Of a stretch of DNA of 64,000 nucleotides, positions 15,538 to 25,281 are shown piece after piece. The stretch spans positions 953,001-1,017,000 of the forward strand of contig NZ_JAGGNA010000001.1 in assembly GCF_017875765.1 (NCBI RefSeq), written 5' to 3'. Each line of letters starts with the position of its first letter. Within the stretch, counting starts at the first letter, position 1. Made by a program: the position numbers and the translations under genes. The notes under the pieces were generated by a model. It was not told the DNA's origin, ran no database searches, and saw nothing but the letters and a program-made list of their open reading frames with translations. This DNA comes from Flavobacterium sp. CG_23.5. GTDB lineage: Bacteria > Bacteroidota > Bacteroidia > Flavobacteriales > Flavobacteriaceae.

Positions 15538-16617
15538 ATGGAAAAGAAAAAAACAAATACAAAATTTATTATTATCCTAGTGGTTTTGGTAGTATTAGGC
15601 GGAACTTACGGAGTTTATAAATACATGCATTCACTGGTTCATGAAGAAACTGACGATGCTCAAATAGAAAAAAACATGAACCCTATTATCCCTAAAGTTT
15701 CCGGATATGTGGATAAAGTGTATGTAAAAGATAATGAATTTGTAAAGAAAGGTGATACTTTATTTACTATTGACCAGCGCGATTACCAATTGAAGATTGA
15801 AGATGCAAAAGCTGGATTACTTGCTGCCGAAGGTAACTACGAAGTTTCGAAAGCGGATATAGGAAGCGCTTTGGCTAATATTTCTGTTTCAGATGCCAAT
15901 GTATTATCTGCAGGTGGAAATATTGAAACTGCAAAAATTAGATTGGGAAGAGCGAACAGCGATTACATTCGATACAATAATTTGTATAAAAATCATTCGA
16001 TTACTAAGCAACAATACGAGCAATCCTTAGCGGCGAAACAAGAAGCAGAGAATCAAGTCCAAATTTTACAACAACAACAAAGAGCAAGTGCGTTTCAAAA
16101 ATCAGTTGTTGTAGCCAAATCTAAAGTTTCCAATAAGCAAACTGAGGTTGCCGGAGCTAATATAAAAAGAGCCAAAGCAATGCTTGACGCTGCAGAATTG
16201 AATTTAACGTATACCGTAATTACAGCAGCCATTGATGGTCAGGTTTCTAAAGTTGATATCCAACCCGGACAATTGGTACAACCGGGGCAATCATTATTCT
16301 ATATTATTAATAATAAAGTTGCTTGGGTAATTGCCAATTTCAAGGAAACTCAATTGAATAGAATGGTTATTGGTCAGAAAGTAACTGTAAATGTAGATGC
16401 ATATCCAGACTATAATTTTGAAGGTACGGTTACCTCATTTTCACCAGCGACTGGGTCACGTTTCTCTATTTTACCTCCAGATAATGCTACAGGTAACTTT
16501 GTAAAAACTATTCAACGCTTACCGGTAAAAATAAACTTAAACGCATCAAATGATGTCGAAAAAATTAAATTATTGCGACCAGGAATGAATGTTGATGTTG
16601 ATGTACATTTAAAATAA
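15538..16617 (+). CDS. HlyD/EmrA-family membrane-fusion protein
   Basis: 359 aa. One N-terminal transmembrane segment lies at about residues 9-26 (FIIILVVLVVLGGTYGVYKY). It is followed by the lipoyl half-motif PKVSGYVDKVYVKDNEFVKK, a long coiled-coil hairpin rich in Ala/Gln, and the second half AAIDGQVSKVDIQPGQLVQP. It bridges the inner-membrane MFS pump and the TolC channel through the periplasm. EmrA is the closest well-known relative. Confidence 0.93.
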   Translation: MEKKKTNTKFIIILVVLVVLGGTYGVYKYMHSLVHEETDDAQIEKNMNPIIPKVSGYVDKVYVKDNEFVKKGDTLFTIDQRDYQLKIEDAKAGLLAAEGNYEVSKADIGSALANISVSDANVLSAGGNIETAKIRLGRANSDYIRYNNLYKNHSITKQQYEQSLAAKQEAENQVQILQQQQRASAFQKSVVVAKSKVSNKQTEVAGANIKRAKAMLDAAELNLTYTVITAAIDGQVSKVDIQPGQLVQPGQSLFYIINNKVAWVIANFKETQLNRMVIGQKVTVNVDAYPDYNFEGTVTSFSPATGSRFSILPPDNATGNFVKTIQRLPVKINLNASNDVEKIKLLRPGMNVDVDVHLK

Positions 16618-16639
16618 TGATTGAAGAATACAGATTGAA

Positions 16640-16672
16640 GATTAACGATTTTTGATTTGAAAATCGTTAATC
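16640..16672. other. intra-operon hairpin before the MFS pump gene
   Basis: Perfect 13-bp arms gattaacgatttt (16640-16652) and aaaatcgttaatc (16660-16672) with a 7-base loop. No T run follows, so it is not a standard terminator. It may tune mRNA stability between the fusion protein and the pump. Confidence 0.6.
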
Positions 16673-16727
16673 ATTTCATTACATCTGCATTCTAGAATCG
16701 TTTATTAAAAATCTAAAATCCTTTTAA

Positions 16728-18308
16728 ATGGTACAATCAGAAGATGATTTAGTTGAATACGGCTATAGACGAGTTATTATTACGATAACGGCAGTACTTT
16801 GTGCTTTGCTGGAAATCGTAGATACAACTATTGTAAATGTGGCTTTGACTAATATGAGAGGAAGCCTAGGCGCAACATTAAATGATGTGGCATGGGTAAT
16901 TACTGCTTATGCAATAGCAAATGTAATTGTTATCCCGATGACGAGTTGGCTTTCACAACAATTTGGCCGACGTAATTATTTTGTAGTTTCCATTATCATT
17001 TTTACCGTCGCCTCATTCATGTGCGGGAACTCTGATAATATTTGGGAACTCATTGTTTTTCGGTTTATTCAGGGACTTGGTGGTGGTGCTTTACTTGTTA
17101 CTGCACAAACTATTATAACCGAGAGTTATCCTCTTGCTAAGCGAGGAATGGCGCAGGCAATTTATGGTATGGGAGTAATTGTGGGCCCTACTTTAGGTCC
17201 GCCGTTAGGAGGTTATTTAGTAGATCATTTTTCCTGGCCCTATATTTTTTATATCAATATTCCTCTTGGTATTATTGCCACTATTTTAGCTTTCAGTTTT
17301 GTACGAAGTCCAAAATATGGTGAGAAACTTAAAGCCAGTCAAGTCGATTGGTGGGGTATTGTTCTTTTGGCAGCTTTTATTGGTTCATTACAATTTGTTT
17401 TGGAACACGGACAGCAAGATGATTGGTTCAACAACACAACAATTGTAACCTTAAGTACCGTATCATTATTTGGATTAATATTATTTATATGGCGAGAATT
17501 AACGTACAAACATCCTATTGTAAACTTAAGTGTCTTAAAAGACGGAAATCTTAGAATTGGTGTCGTAATGTGTTTTATTCTTGGATTTGGTCTTTACGGA
17601 TCAACTTTAATTATTCCAATTTATACACAATCCATTTTAGGCTGGACAGCAACTGATGCTGGTTTATTACTTATTCCAGGGTCAATTACCACCGCTTTTA
17701 TGATGCCAATTATTGGAAAATTAATTCAAAGAGGAGTTCCTCAGGGTTATATGGTTGGTGTTGGATTTTTAGTTTTCTTTTTCTTTACTTTCATGATGCA
17801 CAATAGAATGACACCTGATACTGGTGCCGAACATTTATTTTGGCCATTAATCTTGAGAGGAATTGGATTAGGATTACTTTTTGTACCAATAACAACTTTA
17901 TCGCTTTCTACTTTAAAGGGAAAACATATTGGGGAAGGTGCTGCTTTTACTGGAATGATGAGACAATTAGGTGGTTCATTTGGTATTGCAATTATCACCA
18001 CTTTTATCACGCGATTTAGTCAAAAACATCGCGTTGACTTAGTTGCGCATTTAGACGGAAGTAAATTTGAAGTGCAACAACGTATAGCTCTATTACAAAA
18101 AGGTTTCATGTCCAAAGGATTTAGCAGTAATGCAGCCTTGAAAAAAGCCTATCAGGCCATTGATTATTCTATCATGAAACAAAGTACCGTTTTATCATAT
18201 ATGGACATTTTCCTTTATCTGGGAATTATGTTTCTATGTTGTATTCCTATTATATTTTTGATTAAAAAAGGAAAAAACAAAATTAATCCTGCCGATGCCA
18301 TGCATTAA
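16728..18308 (+). CDS. DHA2-family (EmrB/QacA-type) MFS drug transporter
   Basis: 526 aa with about 14 hydrophobic segments, the length and topology of the DHA2 subfamily. Signature stretches are LEIVDTTIVNVALTNMRGSL in TM1 and the loop WLSQQFGRRNYF. Motif C-like GMGVIVGPTLGPPLGGYLVD in TM5 is typical of antiporters. It exports drugs or metabolites from the inner membrane against protons, in complex with the preceding HlyD and TolC proteins. The substrate cannot be read from sequence. Confidence 0.93.
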   Translation: MVQSEDDLVEYGYRRVIITITAVLCALLEIVDTTIVNVALTNMRGSLGATLNDVAWVITAYAIANVIVIPMTSWLSQQFGRRNYFVVSIIIFTVASFMCGNSDNIWELIVFRFIQGLGGGALLVTAQTIITESYPLAKRGMAQAIYGMGVIVGPTLGPPLGGYLVDHFSWPYIFYINIPLGIIATILAFSFVRSPKYGEKLKASQVDWWGIVLLAAFIGSLQFVLEHGQQDDWFNNTTIVTLSTVSLFGLILFIWRELTYKHPIVNLSVLKDGNLRIGVVMCFILGFGLYGSTLIIPIYTQSILGWTATDAGLLLIPGSITTAFMMPIIGKLIQRGVPQGYMVGVGFLVFFFFTFMMHNRMTPDTGAEHLFWPLILRGIGLGLLFVPITTLSLSTLKGKHIGEGAAFTGMMRQLGGSFGIAIITTFITRFSQKHRVDLVAHLDGSKFEVQQRIALLQKGFMSKGFSSNAALKKAYQAIDYSIMKQSTVLSYMDIFLYLGIMFLCCIPIIFLIKKGKNKINPADAMH

Positions 18309-18328
18309 TGGATTTGATTTCAAAAAAT

Positions 18329-18368
18329 AAAAAACGCCGAACTCTTTTTGAATTCGGCGTTTTTATTT
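18329..18368. terminator. terminator of the efflux operon
   Basis: aaaacgccgaa (18331-18341) and ttcggcgtttt (18353-18363) with flanking A and T runs. It works for both convergent genes. Confidence 0.9.
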
Positions 18369-18382
18369 TTAGTTTAATGCTA

Positions 18383-19141
18383 CTATCTCGTGAAAACCAA
18401 ATGATTTCCTTTTGATAAATTGGCATCAAATTGATATCCGTCGTAATTGAAACCTTTCAAGTCATCAATAGTCTTGGCATTGGTATCAATAATGTAACGC
18501 ACCATCATTCCCCTTGCCTTCTTGGCAAAAAAGCTAATCATTTTTAATTTTCCATCTTTATAATCTTTAAAATCCGGGGTGATTACCGGGACTTTCAAAG
18601 CTTTGACATCGATTGCCGAAAAATACTCATTACTGGCCAGATTGATGAACAATTCATCTTTTTTGAGTTCTTTATTTAATGCTTTTGTAACGGTTGTTTT
18701 CCAAAATTCGTAGAGATTTTTGCTTTCGCCAATAGGAAGTTTTGTTCCCATTTCCAGTCGGTACGCTTGCATCAAATCCAATGGTTTCAGTAATCCATAC
18801 AATCCTGATATTATTCTCAAACTGTCTTGTAAAGTTTCTAATTTTTCGATTGGAATTGAATAAGCGTCTAATCCAGTATATACATCACCATCAAAAGTAA
18901 AAATGGCGGGACGGGCATTTTCTGTAGTGAAAGGCGTTTTCCATTTTTGGTTGCGTTGCCAATTCAAATCGGATAATTTATCCGAAATATCCATCAAATT
19001 AGATAATGCTGCAGGCGATTTTTGTTTTAAAACGGTATGAACTTGTCGCGCTTCTTTTAGGAAGGAAGGCGCTGTATGCAGTGCTGTTGGTAACTCTTTT
19101 TCAAAGTTTAAAGATTTGGCTGGCGATATAACAATTTTCAT
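18383..19141 (-). CDS. yaaA: peroxide stress protein YaaA
   Basis: 252 aa, the normal length. Family motifs: KIVISPAKSLNFE at the N-terminus, TFDGDVYTGLDA, ASNEYFSAID, SFFAKKARGMMVRY and NYDGYQFD. YaaA lowers free iron and so limits Fenton damage under hydrogen peroxide in E. coli, and binds DNA. It is monocistronic, with a TACTTTTG -7 box on the - strand at 19186-19179, 37 bases ahead of the start. The same role is inferred here from the family only. Confidence 0.93.
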   Translation of the reverse strand: MKIVISPAKSLNFEKELPTALHTAPSFLKEARQVHTVLKQKSPAALSNLMDISDKLSDLNWQRNQKWKTPFTTENARPAIFTFDGDVYTGLDAYSIPIEKLETLQDSLRIISGLYGLLKPLDLMQAYRLEMGTKLPIGESKNLYEFWKTTVTKALNKELKKDELFINLASNEYFSAIDVKALKVPVITPDFKDYKDGKLKMISFFAKKARGMMVRYIIDTNAKTIDDLKGFNYDGYQFDANLSKGNHLVFTR

Positions 19142-19273
19142 TTGCAGAGGCTGTTTCAGTTCATTTTAATAATAGATTCAAAAGTACAAATTGAAAGTAA
19201 GAAATGAGTGCCTCTGAATTGTTTTGTTTAATGATACAATAGATAATAAAAATCGTTACAACTATATTTTTAC

Positions 19274-19281
19274 TATTTTTG
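19274..19281 (+). promoter_or_regulatory. -7 promoter box (TATTTTTG) of the GNAT-MFS pair
   Basis: Exact TAnnTTTG match, 32 bases ahead of the GNAT start. Confidence 0.5.
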
Positions 19282-19313
19282 ATTGAATCAAACCATACTA
19301 CCATTATTCTATT

Positions 19314-19844
19314 ATGTCCAAAATTGAAATTAAAAAAGCATCACTATCTGACCTTAAGGCACTAAAAATAATAAGCATACAAACCTTTTCTGAAACTTTT
19401 GCAGAAGTGAACACACCCGAAAATATTGAAAATTATAATCGGGAAAGTTTTAGCGAGGCACAATTAACTACGGAACTAAACAATCCAAATTCCCAGTTTT
19501 TTATTGCTTATTCGGATTCAGAACCCATTGGTTATTTAAAAATAAATTCTGGTAAGGCACAAACTGAAGTTATAAATGATCATGCTTTAGAAATTCATAG
19601 AATCTATGTTTCACAATCTTTTCACGGAAAAAAAGTAGGCCAATTATTGCTGGACAAAGTAATCGAAATTGCGCAACAAAGTGCGGTAGATTATATTTGG
19701 CTTGGAGTCTGGGAAGAAAATCATAGAGCATTACGCTTTTATACAAAAAATGGTTTTGTTGCATTTGACACTCATGTTTTTATTCTTGGAGAAGATAAAC
19801 AAACCGATTTATTAATGAAATTGGACCTAAATAAAAAATCATAA
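19314..19844 (+). CDS. GNAT-family N-acetyltransferase
   Basis: 176 aa, a single GNAT domain. The acetyl-CoA pyrophosphate loop is in IYVSQSFHGKKVGQLLLDK (Q-x-x-G-x-G/K type), and WLGVWEENHRALRFYTKNGF is motif B. The N-terminal DLKALKIISIQTFSETFAE resembles spermine/spermidine and PaiA-type acetyltransferases. The substrate is unassigned. Its stop overlaps the next gene's start (TAATG), so it is co-translated with the MFS transporter. Confidence 0.88.
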   Translation: MSKIEIKKASLSDLKALKIISIQTFSETFAEVNTPENIENYNRESFSEAQLTTELNNPNSQFFIAYSDSEPIGYLKINSGKAQTEVINDHALEIHRIYVSQSFHGKKVGQLLLDKVIEIAQQSAVDYIWLGVWEENHRALRFYTKNGFVAFDTHVFILGEDKQTDLLMKLDLNKKS

Positions 19845-21166
19845 TGAATAATAATTCTCTAGATTTAAAAAAACCTGCTATTCTCAATGCGGCAGTAATT
19901 GTAGCTGCACTTGGCTATTTTGTAGACATTTATGATTTACTACTTTTTGGAATCGTACGTACCGATAGTTTAAAAGACTTAGGAATCACTGGCGATGCCA
20001 TCCGGAATCAAGGAGAATATCTCATAAGTATGCAAATGTTTGGGATGCTTTTTGGCGGCATTCTTTGGGGAATTTTGGGTGACAAAAAAGGTAGAATTTC
20101 CGTTTTATTTGGTTCTATTTTGATTTATTCTGTGGCTAATATCGCCAATGGAATGGTAACTACAGTGGATGGTTATGCTTTTTGGCGACTGATTGCAGGA
20201 ATAGGACTTGCAGGAGAATTAGGAGCGGGAATTACCCTTGTTACTGAATCCTTACCAAAAGAAAAACGAGGATATGGAACTATGATTGTCGCTTCGGTGG
20301 GCGTTTCCGGTGCGGTTGTCGCTTATTTTGTCTATCAGATTTTTCAGGATTGGCGTTTGTGTTATTATGCTGGTGGTGTTTTGGGAATTTTATTACTCTT
20401 TCTAAGAATCAGCATTTCAGAGTCGGGAATGTTCAAACAAGTTCAGCAAAGCAAAGAAACTAAAGGTGATTTCTTGTCCTTATTTAGAGATAAAAAAAGA
20501 TTTTCAAAATACATTCAATGCATACTTATTGGAGTTCCGCTGTGGTTTTTAGTAGGAGTTTTGATTACATTTTCACCTGAATTTGCCAAAGCATTAGGCG
20601 TGCAGGGATTTGAAACTATTGCCGCTGGAAAAGCTATCGCTTGGTGTTATGGAGGCTTGGTTCTAGGAGATATTGTCAGCGGACTATTGAGTCAGTGGCT
20701 GAAAAGCAGAAAAAAAATCATGTATTTATTTTTGGTTTTCAATCTTTTAATGATTTTTATTTATCTGAATGCGTTTGGCATTACAGCTAGCACTTTCTAC
20801 ACTATTTGTTTTATCATGGGATTCTCCGTGGGATATTGGGTATTATTTGTAACAATTGCAGCAGAACAATTTGGAACCAACATTCGTGCAACGGTAACAA
20901 CGACAGTCCCTAATTTTGTGCGAGGTTCACTTCCGCTCATTATTATAATTTATGGTTTTTTCAGAGATAAAATCTTCGACGGAAACATTCTTCAATCCGC
21001 AATGATTGTAGGTTCTATACTTTCTATAATCGCATTATTGGCGCTTTGGAAATTAAAAGAAACTTTTCACACTGATTTGAATTATTCGGAACAAGACAAC
21101 AGAATTTACTTTAGAAAAAAAAAATTAATATCAAAAATCAGTACTCGATTAAAATTCGGTAATTAA
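19844..21166 (+). CDS. MFS transporter (metabolite:H+ symporter-like)
   Basis: 440 aa with about 12 membrane spans. The A-motif GILGDKKGRISVLFGS follows TM2, and LAGELGAGITLVTESLPKEK and VASVGVSGAVVAYF match the metabolite/sugar-acid proton symporter branch of MFS. The first span contains the charged YFVDIYDLLLFG motif of that branch. The substrate is unknown. It overlaps the preceding acetyltransferase gene by one base, but no pathway link is evident. Confidence 0.87.
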   Translation: MNNNSLDLKKPAILNAAVIVAALGYFVDIYDLLLFGIVRTDSLKDLGITGDAIRNQGEYLISMQMFGMLFGGILWGILGDKKGRISVLFGSILIYSVANIANGMVTTVDGYAFWRLIAGIGLAGELGAGITLVTESLPKEKRGYGTMIVASVGVSGAVVAYFVYQIFQDWRLCYYAGGVLGILLLFLRISISESGMFKQVQQSKETKGDFLSLFRDKKRFSKYIQCILIGVPLWFLVGVLITFSPEFAKALGVQGFETIAAGKAIAWCYGGLVLGDIVSGLLSQWLKSRKKIMYLFLVFNLLMIFIYLNAFGITASTFYTICFIMGFSVGYWVLFVTIAAEQFGTNIRATVTTTVPNFVRGSLPLIIIIYGFFRDKIFDGNILQSAMIVGSILSIIALLALWKLKETFHTDLNYSEQDNRIYFRKKKLISKISTRLKFGN

Positions 21167-21260
21167 GTAACCTAAATAAAATGTAATTCGACGTAGAAAA
21201 AAAATAATTTTAAATTTTAAATTGTCACTTATTTGAGCCACTTGAAAACCGTATTTGGCT

Positions 21261-21268
21261 TATTTTTG
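21261..21268 (+). promoter_or_regulatory. -7 promoter box (TATTTTTG) of the amine-oxidase gene
   Basis: Exact TAnnTTTG match lying inside the longer possible reading frame, with ttg at 21242-21244 as a weak -33. It supports translation starting at 21290 rather than at the upstream TTG 21233. Confidence 0.6.
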
Positions 21269-21289
21269 TATAAAACATTTTCAAAAAAC

Positions 21290-22528
21290 ATGAAACAAGA
21301 TGTAATTATTGTTGGAGCGGGACTAGCGGGATTATCTGCAGCTGTTCATTTGCACCGTCAAGGGCGAAAAGTACTCGTTCTAGAAGCAAGTGACCGTGCG
21401 GGAGGAAGAATAAAAACCGATTCTCATGAAGGGTTTCTATTAGACAGAGGTTTCCAAGTACTTTTGACCGCCTATCCGGAAACAAAAACTTTACTCAATT
21501 ATAAAGACTTAAAATTAAGAAAAATGTTACCCGGAGCAACTGTGCTCTATGACGGAGGCAGTTTTGAAATCGCAGATCCATTCCGAAGACCTTCGGCAGC
21601 ATTGGCGACCCTTTTTGCTCCCGTTGGCACATTTAAAGATAAAATTAATACCCTTTGGTTAAAAAATAGATTGCAAAAATTAACCATCGAAGCCATTTTC
21701 GAACAACCGGAACAAACTACCCGCAAGCAACTGGCTGATTATGGTTTTAGTCCAAAAATGATTCAGCGTTTTTATGCCCCCTTCCTTTCTGGGATTTTTT
21801 TGGAAAATGAATTGCAAACTTCCAGAAGAATGTTCGATTTTGTGATGAAAATGTTTTCCGATGGTGATGTGGCGGTTCCAGCTTTGGGAATGGAAGAAAT
21901 TCCAAAACAATTAGTCGCCATGCTTCCCGAAGGCAATATTCAATGCCATACAAAAGTAACTGCCGTTGATGGAAATAAAGTAACCACTGCAGACGGAACC
22001 GTTTTTGAAGCCAACCAAATCCTTTTGGCTACGACCGCAAATAACCTTACCCAGAAATTCTTCACGAAACAAAAAATGACTTCGCATCAAGTAACTAACG
22101 TTTATTTTGAAGCAAGTGAAGCGCCTACAAAAAAAGCGGTGGTTGTACTAAATGCTTCAACCCATAAAAAATGGGTCAATAATTTGACCGTCATGTCCAA
22201 TGTTTCTGAAGCCTATGCTCCAAAAGGAAAAGTACTTATTTCTGTTTCCTACAATGGAATCCCAACTGTTGATGATGCTACTTTGGCCGAAAACATGAAA
22301 GAAGAATTGAAACAATGGTACGGGGAAAAAGTAAATTCTTGGAAAATGCTCAAGGCGTATCGCATTGAATATGCTTTGCCCACTCAGGAAAGTGTGCGGA
22401 ATGAAATTGCTGCTTCTGAAATAAAAATTTCTGATACATTATATATTTGTGGAGACAACTTGCTGAATGGTTCTATCAATGCCGCATTAAAAACGGGACG
22501 ATTAGCCGCCGAAGCAATGAAAATATAG
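21290..22528 (+). CDS. NAD(P)/FAD-dependent amine-oxidase-like oxidoreductase
   Basis: 412 aa from the ATG at 21290; a TTG 57 bases upstream would read through the promoter. The FAD-binding Rossmann motif is IIVGAGLAGLSAAVHLHRQG, followed by VLVLEASDRAGGRIKT. The C-terminal flavin motif is YICGDNLLNGSINAALKTGR. The family covers protoporphyrinogen oxidase, phytoene desaturase and amine oxidases. It is shorter than crtI-type desaturases and has no carotenoid genes nearby, so the substrate is left open. Confidence 0.85.
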   Translation: MKQDVIIVGAGLAGLSAAVHLHRQGRKVLVLEASDRAGGRIKTDSHEGFLLDRGFQVLLTAYPETKTLLNYKDLKLRKMLPGATVLYDGGSFEIADPFRRPSAALATLFAPVGTFKDKINTLWLKNRLQKLTIEAIFEQPEQTTRKQLADYGFSPKMIQRFYAPFLSGIFLENELQTSRRMFDFVMKMFSDGDVAVPALGMEEIPKQLVAMLPEGNIQCHTKVTAVDGNKVTTADGTVFEANQILLATTANNLTQKFFTKQKMTSHQVTNVYFEASEAPTKKAVVVLNASTHKKWVNNLTVMSNVSEAYAPKGKVLISVSYNGIPTVDDATLAENMKEELKQWYGEKVNSWKMLKAYRIEYALPTQESVRNEIAASEIKISDTLYICGDNLLNGSINAALKTGRLAAEAMKI

Positions 22529-22620
22529 CTTCTAATTTTTAAAAAAATAAGAGTTTATGGTCTAAATTTTTAATTTCAAGCAAAAATATCCACCTTTGAC
22601 TAATTAAATTTCTTTCAAAT

Positions 22621-22628
22621 TAACTTTG
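22621..22628 (+). promoter_or_regulatory. -7 promoter box (TAACTTTG) of the adenosine-deaminase-like gene
   Basis: Exact TAnnTTTG match, 64 bases before the start codon. An upstream tttg at 22595-22598 is spaced 22 bases away, near the upper limit for a -33 partner. Confidence 0.45.
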
Positions 22629-22692
22629 CAACAAAACTAAAGCACAACGTTTGAAACAATAAAAAAACAGATACTTCAATAAAAAATATTCT

Positions 22693-24114
22693 ATGAAATT
22701 ATTTCTCACCTTTTTTCTTTCCATTTTATTAAATTTTGGTTATTCACAATCAATCAATACCTATTTTGAAAAGATTAGAGACAATGAAGCCGCTTTAACC
22801 GCTTTCTTTTCTCAGATGCCCAAAGGAGGCGATTTGCACCACCACTATTCCGGTTCAATTTATGCTGAGCCTTTATTAGCACATGCGATTAGTGAAAATT
22901 TTTACCTCAACATCGAAACGATGCAGGTGCAAAAAGAAAAACCATCAAGCGGTAATTGGGAACAATTTACAACATTGAAAAGTCGAGGAGAATTAGATGC
23001 ATACAAACAAAAAATAATGCAAAAATGGTCTGTGAAAGACTATAATCATGTCGATTACCCTTCGGACAAGTTGTTTTTTGAATCCTTTATGAAGTTTGAG
23101 CCAGCAATCAAAGGAAATTTTGAACAAGGATTATTGGAATTGAAAAATAGAGCCCTAAAAGAAAATCTAAGTTATATAGAAACCCAATTATCTACAATTC
23201 CCTGTTCTATGAATACAGATGATTTGGTTAAGTTTAATGCTCGATTACGACAATTGGCGATTCGCCAAGATGAAAAAGCGATATTGACTTCATTAGATTC
23301 CTTGTACAATTCCTTGCTAAAAAAAGATGCTCCGGCTTACGCCAAAGATTTCAATACTAATTTTGTTACTAAGATGCACAATGAGCTTAAGATTGATGAC
23401 GCCCGTTTCACGATGCGTTATCAAAATTTTGTATTGCGTTTTATGGAACCGGTTGATTTATTCAAAAATCTGGTCATTGCATTTATCTCCGCAGATAGCA
23501 GCACTCTTATGGCTGGTGTAAATATCGTTTCTCCCGAAGATGGCGAAACTTCCATGAAGGATTACTGGTTGCACATGGTTATGTTTAAATATTGTCATTC
23601 CCGTTTTCCAAATGTAAAATACTCGATGCATGCGGGGGAACTAACCTTAGGATTAGTTCAACCAGAAGACCTTACTTGGCATATTAGTGCCGCTGTTTAC
23701 ACTGCTGGCGCAAATAGAATAGGACACGGCGTTGACATGGCTTATGAACAGAATTCATATGATTTATTGCAATATATGGCTAAAAAGGACATCCCTGTAG
23801 AGATCAATTTAGTGAGTAATGAGTTCATTTTAAAGGTCAAAGAAAACCGCCATCCATTAACTTTATATAAAGAATTTGGCGTTCCAATAGTTATCAGTAC
23901 CGATGATGCAGGGATTCTGCGAACTAATATGACCGAGCAATATGTTCTATTAGCAAAAAGATACAAGGACATCACTTATGCCGATATTAAGCAATTTGTT
24001 TACAATAGCATTAATTACAGTTTCATAAAAGATGCTTCGGTAAAAAAAGATTTACTGAAAAATTTGAACACGAGATTTAAAACTTTTGAATCTCATTTTC
24101 CGCAAAATAAATAA
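22693..24114 (+). CDS. exported adenosine deaminase-family amidohydrolase
   Basis: 473 aa. A signal peptide (residues 1-19, ending GYSQ) is unusual for the cytosolic bacterial Add and suggests a periplasmic or surface enzyme like eukaryotic ADGF proteins. The zinc site is complete: GGDLHHHYSGS near residue 49, KYSMHAGE, NRIGHGVDMA and VISTDDAG. It removes ammonia from adenosine or a related purine, likely for scavenging outside the cytoplasm. It is single-gene, with a strong terminator behind. Confidence 0.88.
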   Translation: MKLFLTFFLSILLNFGYSQSINTYFEKIRDNEAALTAFFSQMPKGGDLHHHYSGSIYAEPLLAHAISENFYLNIETMQVQKEKPSSGNWEQFTTLKSRGELDAYKQKIMQKWSVKDYNHVDYPSDKLFFESFMKFEPAIKGNFEQGLLELKNRALKENLSYIETQLSTIPCSMNTDDLVKFNARLRQLAIRQDEKAILTSLDSLYNSLLKKDAPAYAKDFNTNFVTKMHNELKIDDARFTMRYQNFVLRFMEPVDLFKNLVIAFISADSSTLMAGVNIVSPEDGETSMKDYWLHMVMFKYCHSRFPNVKYSMHAGELTLGLVQPEDLTWHISAAVYTAGANRIGHGVDMAYEQNSYDLLQYMAKKDIPVEINLVSNEFILKVKENRHPLTLYKEFGVPIVISTDDAGILRTNMTEQYVLLAKRYKDITYADIKQFVYNSINYSFIKDASVKKDLLKNLNTRFKTFESHFPQNK

Positions 24115-24160
24115 TTTCAACAAAATAAATTATTCTATAATCGAATAAAATAAAGCATCT

Positions 24161-24200
24161 AAAACAAGAAAAGTTCCTATTCGGGACTTTTTCTGTTTTA
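24161..24200 (+). terminator. terminator after the adenosine-deaminase-like gene
   Basis: aaaacaagaaaagttcc pairs with gggactttttctgtttt around a 5-base loop; a T-containing tract follows. Confidence 0.8.
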
Positions 24201-24358
24201 TAATTTCCCTCTCCCTAAAATTTAGTTTTTTTTTACAAATATTTTTTTATACTTTTATAGTACCTACTTAACTACATGATAGTTACACTTTACAATAAAT
24301 CCCAATTATTTTTAATTTTGAAATTTTAATTGTTTGCTAACTATCTAAATTAGTGAAG

Positions 24359-25153
24359 ATGAGTAGAACTTTCCTTTGGTATTTAAGAAGACATCCTTTA
24401 CTGTATAAAATAAGATTTAGATTAGTTTCTAAGAAGACTTCTATCGATAAAATTGAACGTTTTTGTTATAATGGCTTGAACAAAAAAACGGATATGCCAG
24501 TTATTTATTTTCAGCTAAATAATATGATTTTCACCCGTAAAAAAACTGACTTAACCGATATAGAAAAAGTCAAAAAAATAGCAAAATGGCTCAGAAATCA
24601 CATAAAAGGAGGACCCGGATTAGGTAAATCTTCTGAAAATGCGCTATTAAAAATGATTAAAGGCGAAGGAGGCGTTTGCAGTGATTTCTCGCAGATTTTT
24701 AATAATTTTTGTGTCATTAATGATTTGAAAGTAAAGGAATGGGGACTGAAAATTTCAAAGGGAAACTCTTCCGTTTTAGGCGGACATTCCTTTAATGAAG
24801 TGTATTGCAAAGAATTTCAAAAATGGATTATAATCGATGTGTCCAAATCAATATTTTTTTATCATATCAGTCCAAAATTACCCTTGTCAGTTTTGGAGCT
24901 AATTGATTTAAAAAAACAAAATAAAGAAATCTATTACTCAATTTTCAATAAAAAATTGATTTCCGATGAACAAAACATTGATGACCTTTATCTTAGTTCT
25001 GACTCGTCTCCTTTCGTAATCACTAATTACTGCAACAAAACGTATGACTATTACCTAAACAAACTAACCATGTTTCCAGAGTCAATTATTCATGGTATTG
25101 TTTTTCTTAGTGGCAACAGTTATGCCTATGAGTTTCCGAAGTATAAATGTTAA
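24359..25153 (+). CDS. transglutaminase-like cysteine-protease-fold protein
   Basis: 264 aa from the ATG at 24359; a GTG two codons earlier is also possible. A transglutaminase-like triad is visible: Cys107 in GEGGVCSDFSQIF, His143 in VLGGHSFNEVY and Asp160 in WIIIDVSKS. There is no signal peptide, so it is probably cytosolic despite a basic N-terminus (LRRHPLLYKIRFRLV). Such domains act as peptidases or amidases, and the partner is unknown. It stands alone between two terminators, and its AT-rich codon use suggests accessory status. Confidence 0.75.
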   Translation: MSRTFLWYLRRHPLLYKIRFRLVSKKTSIDKIERFCYNGLNKKTDMPVIYFQLNNMIFTRKKTDLTDIEKVKKIAKWLRNHIKGGPGLGKSSENALLKMIKGEGGVCSDFSQIFNNFCVINDLKVKEWGLKISKGNSSVLGGHSFNEVYCKEFQKWIIIDVSKSIFFYHISPKLPLSVLELIDLKKQNKEIYYSIFNKKLISDEQNIDDLYLSSDSSPFVITNYCNKTYDYYLNKLTMFPESIIHGIVFLSGNSYAYEFPKYKC

Positions 25154-25249
25154 TAATCTATCCCTTGCTCCTGTATAAATAAATTATTCCAGTAAAAGTC
25201 TCATCTGCTAAGGATTGGGGTTTTCTGTAACATAAAAGTGAATCTCCAT

Positions 25250-25276
25250 AAAAAAAGCCCCAATCCGGGGCTTTAT
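25250..25276 (-). terminator. terminator of the PASTA-rluA operon
   Basis: On the - strand aaagcccc and ggggcttt form an 8-bp GC-rich stem around ggatt, followed by a T run. Confidence 0.88.
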
Positions 25277-25281
25277 ATATT

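Noticed and set aside
16640..16672. Terminator between the HlyD and MFS genes
   Set aside because: The stem is perfect but has no T run, and the two genes form one functional pump, so it is reported only as a hairpin.
21233..21289. TTG-started extension of the amine-oxidase-like protein
   Set aside because: It contains the TATTTTTG promoter box and precedes the normal FAD-domain N-terminus.
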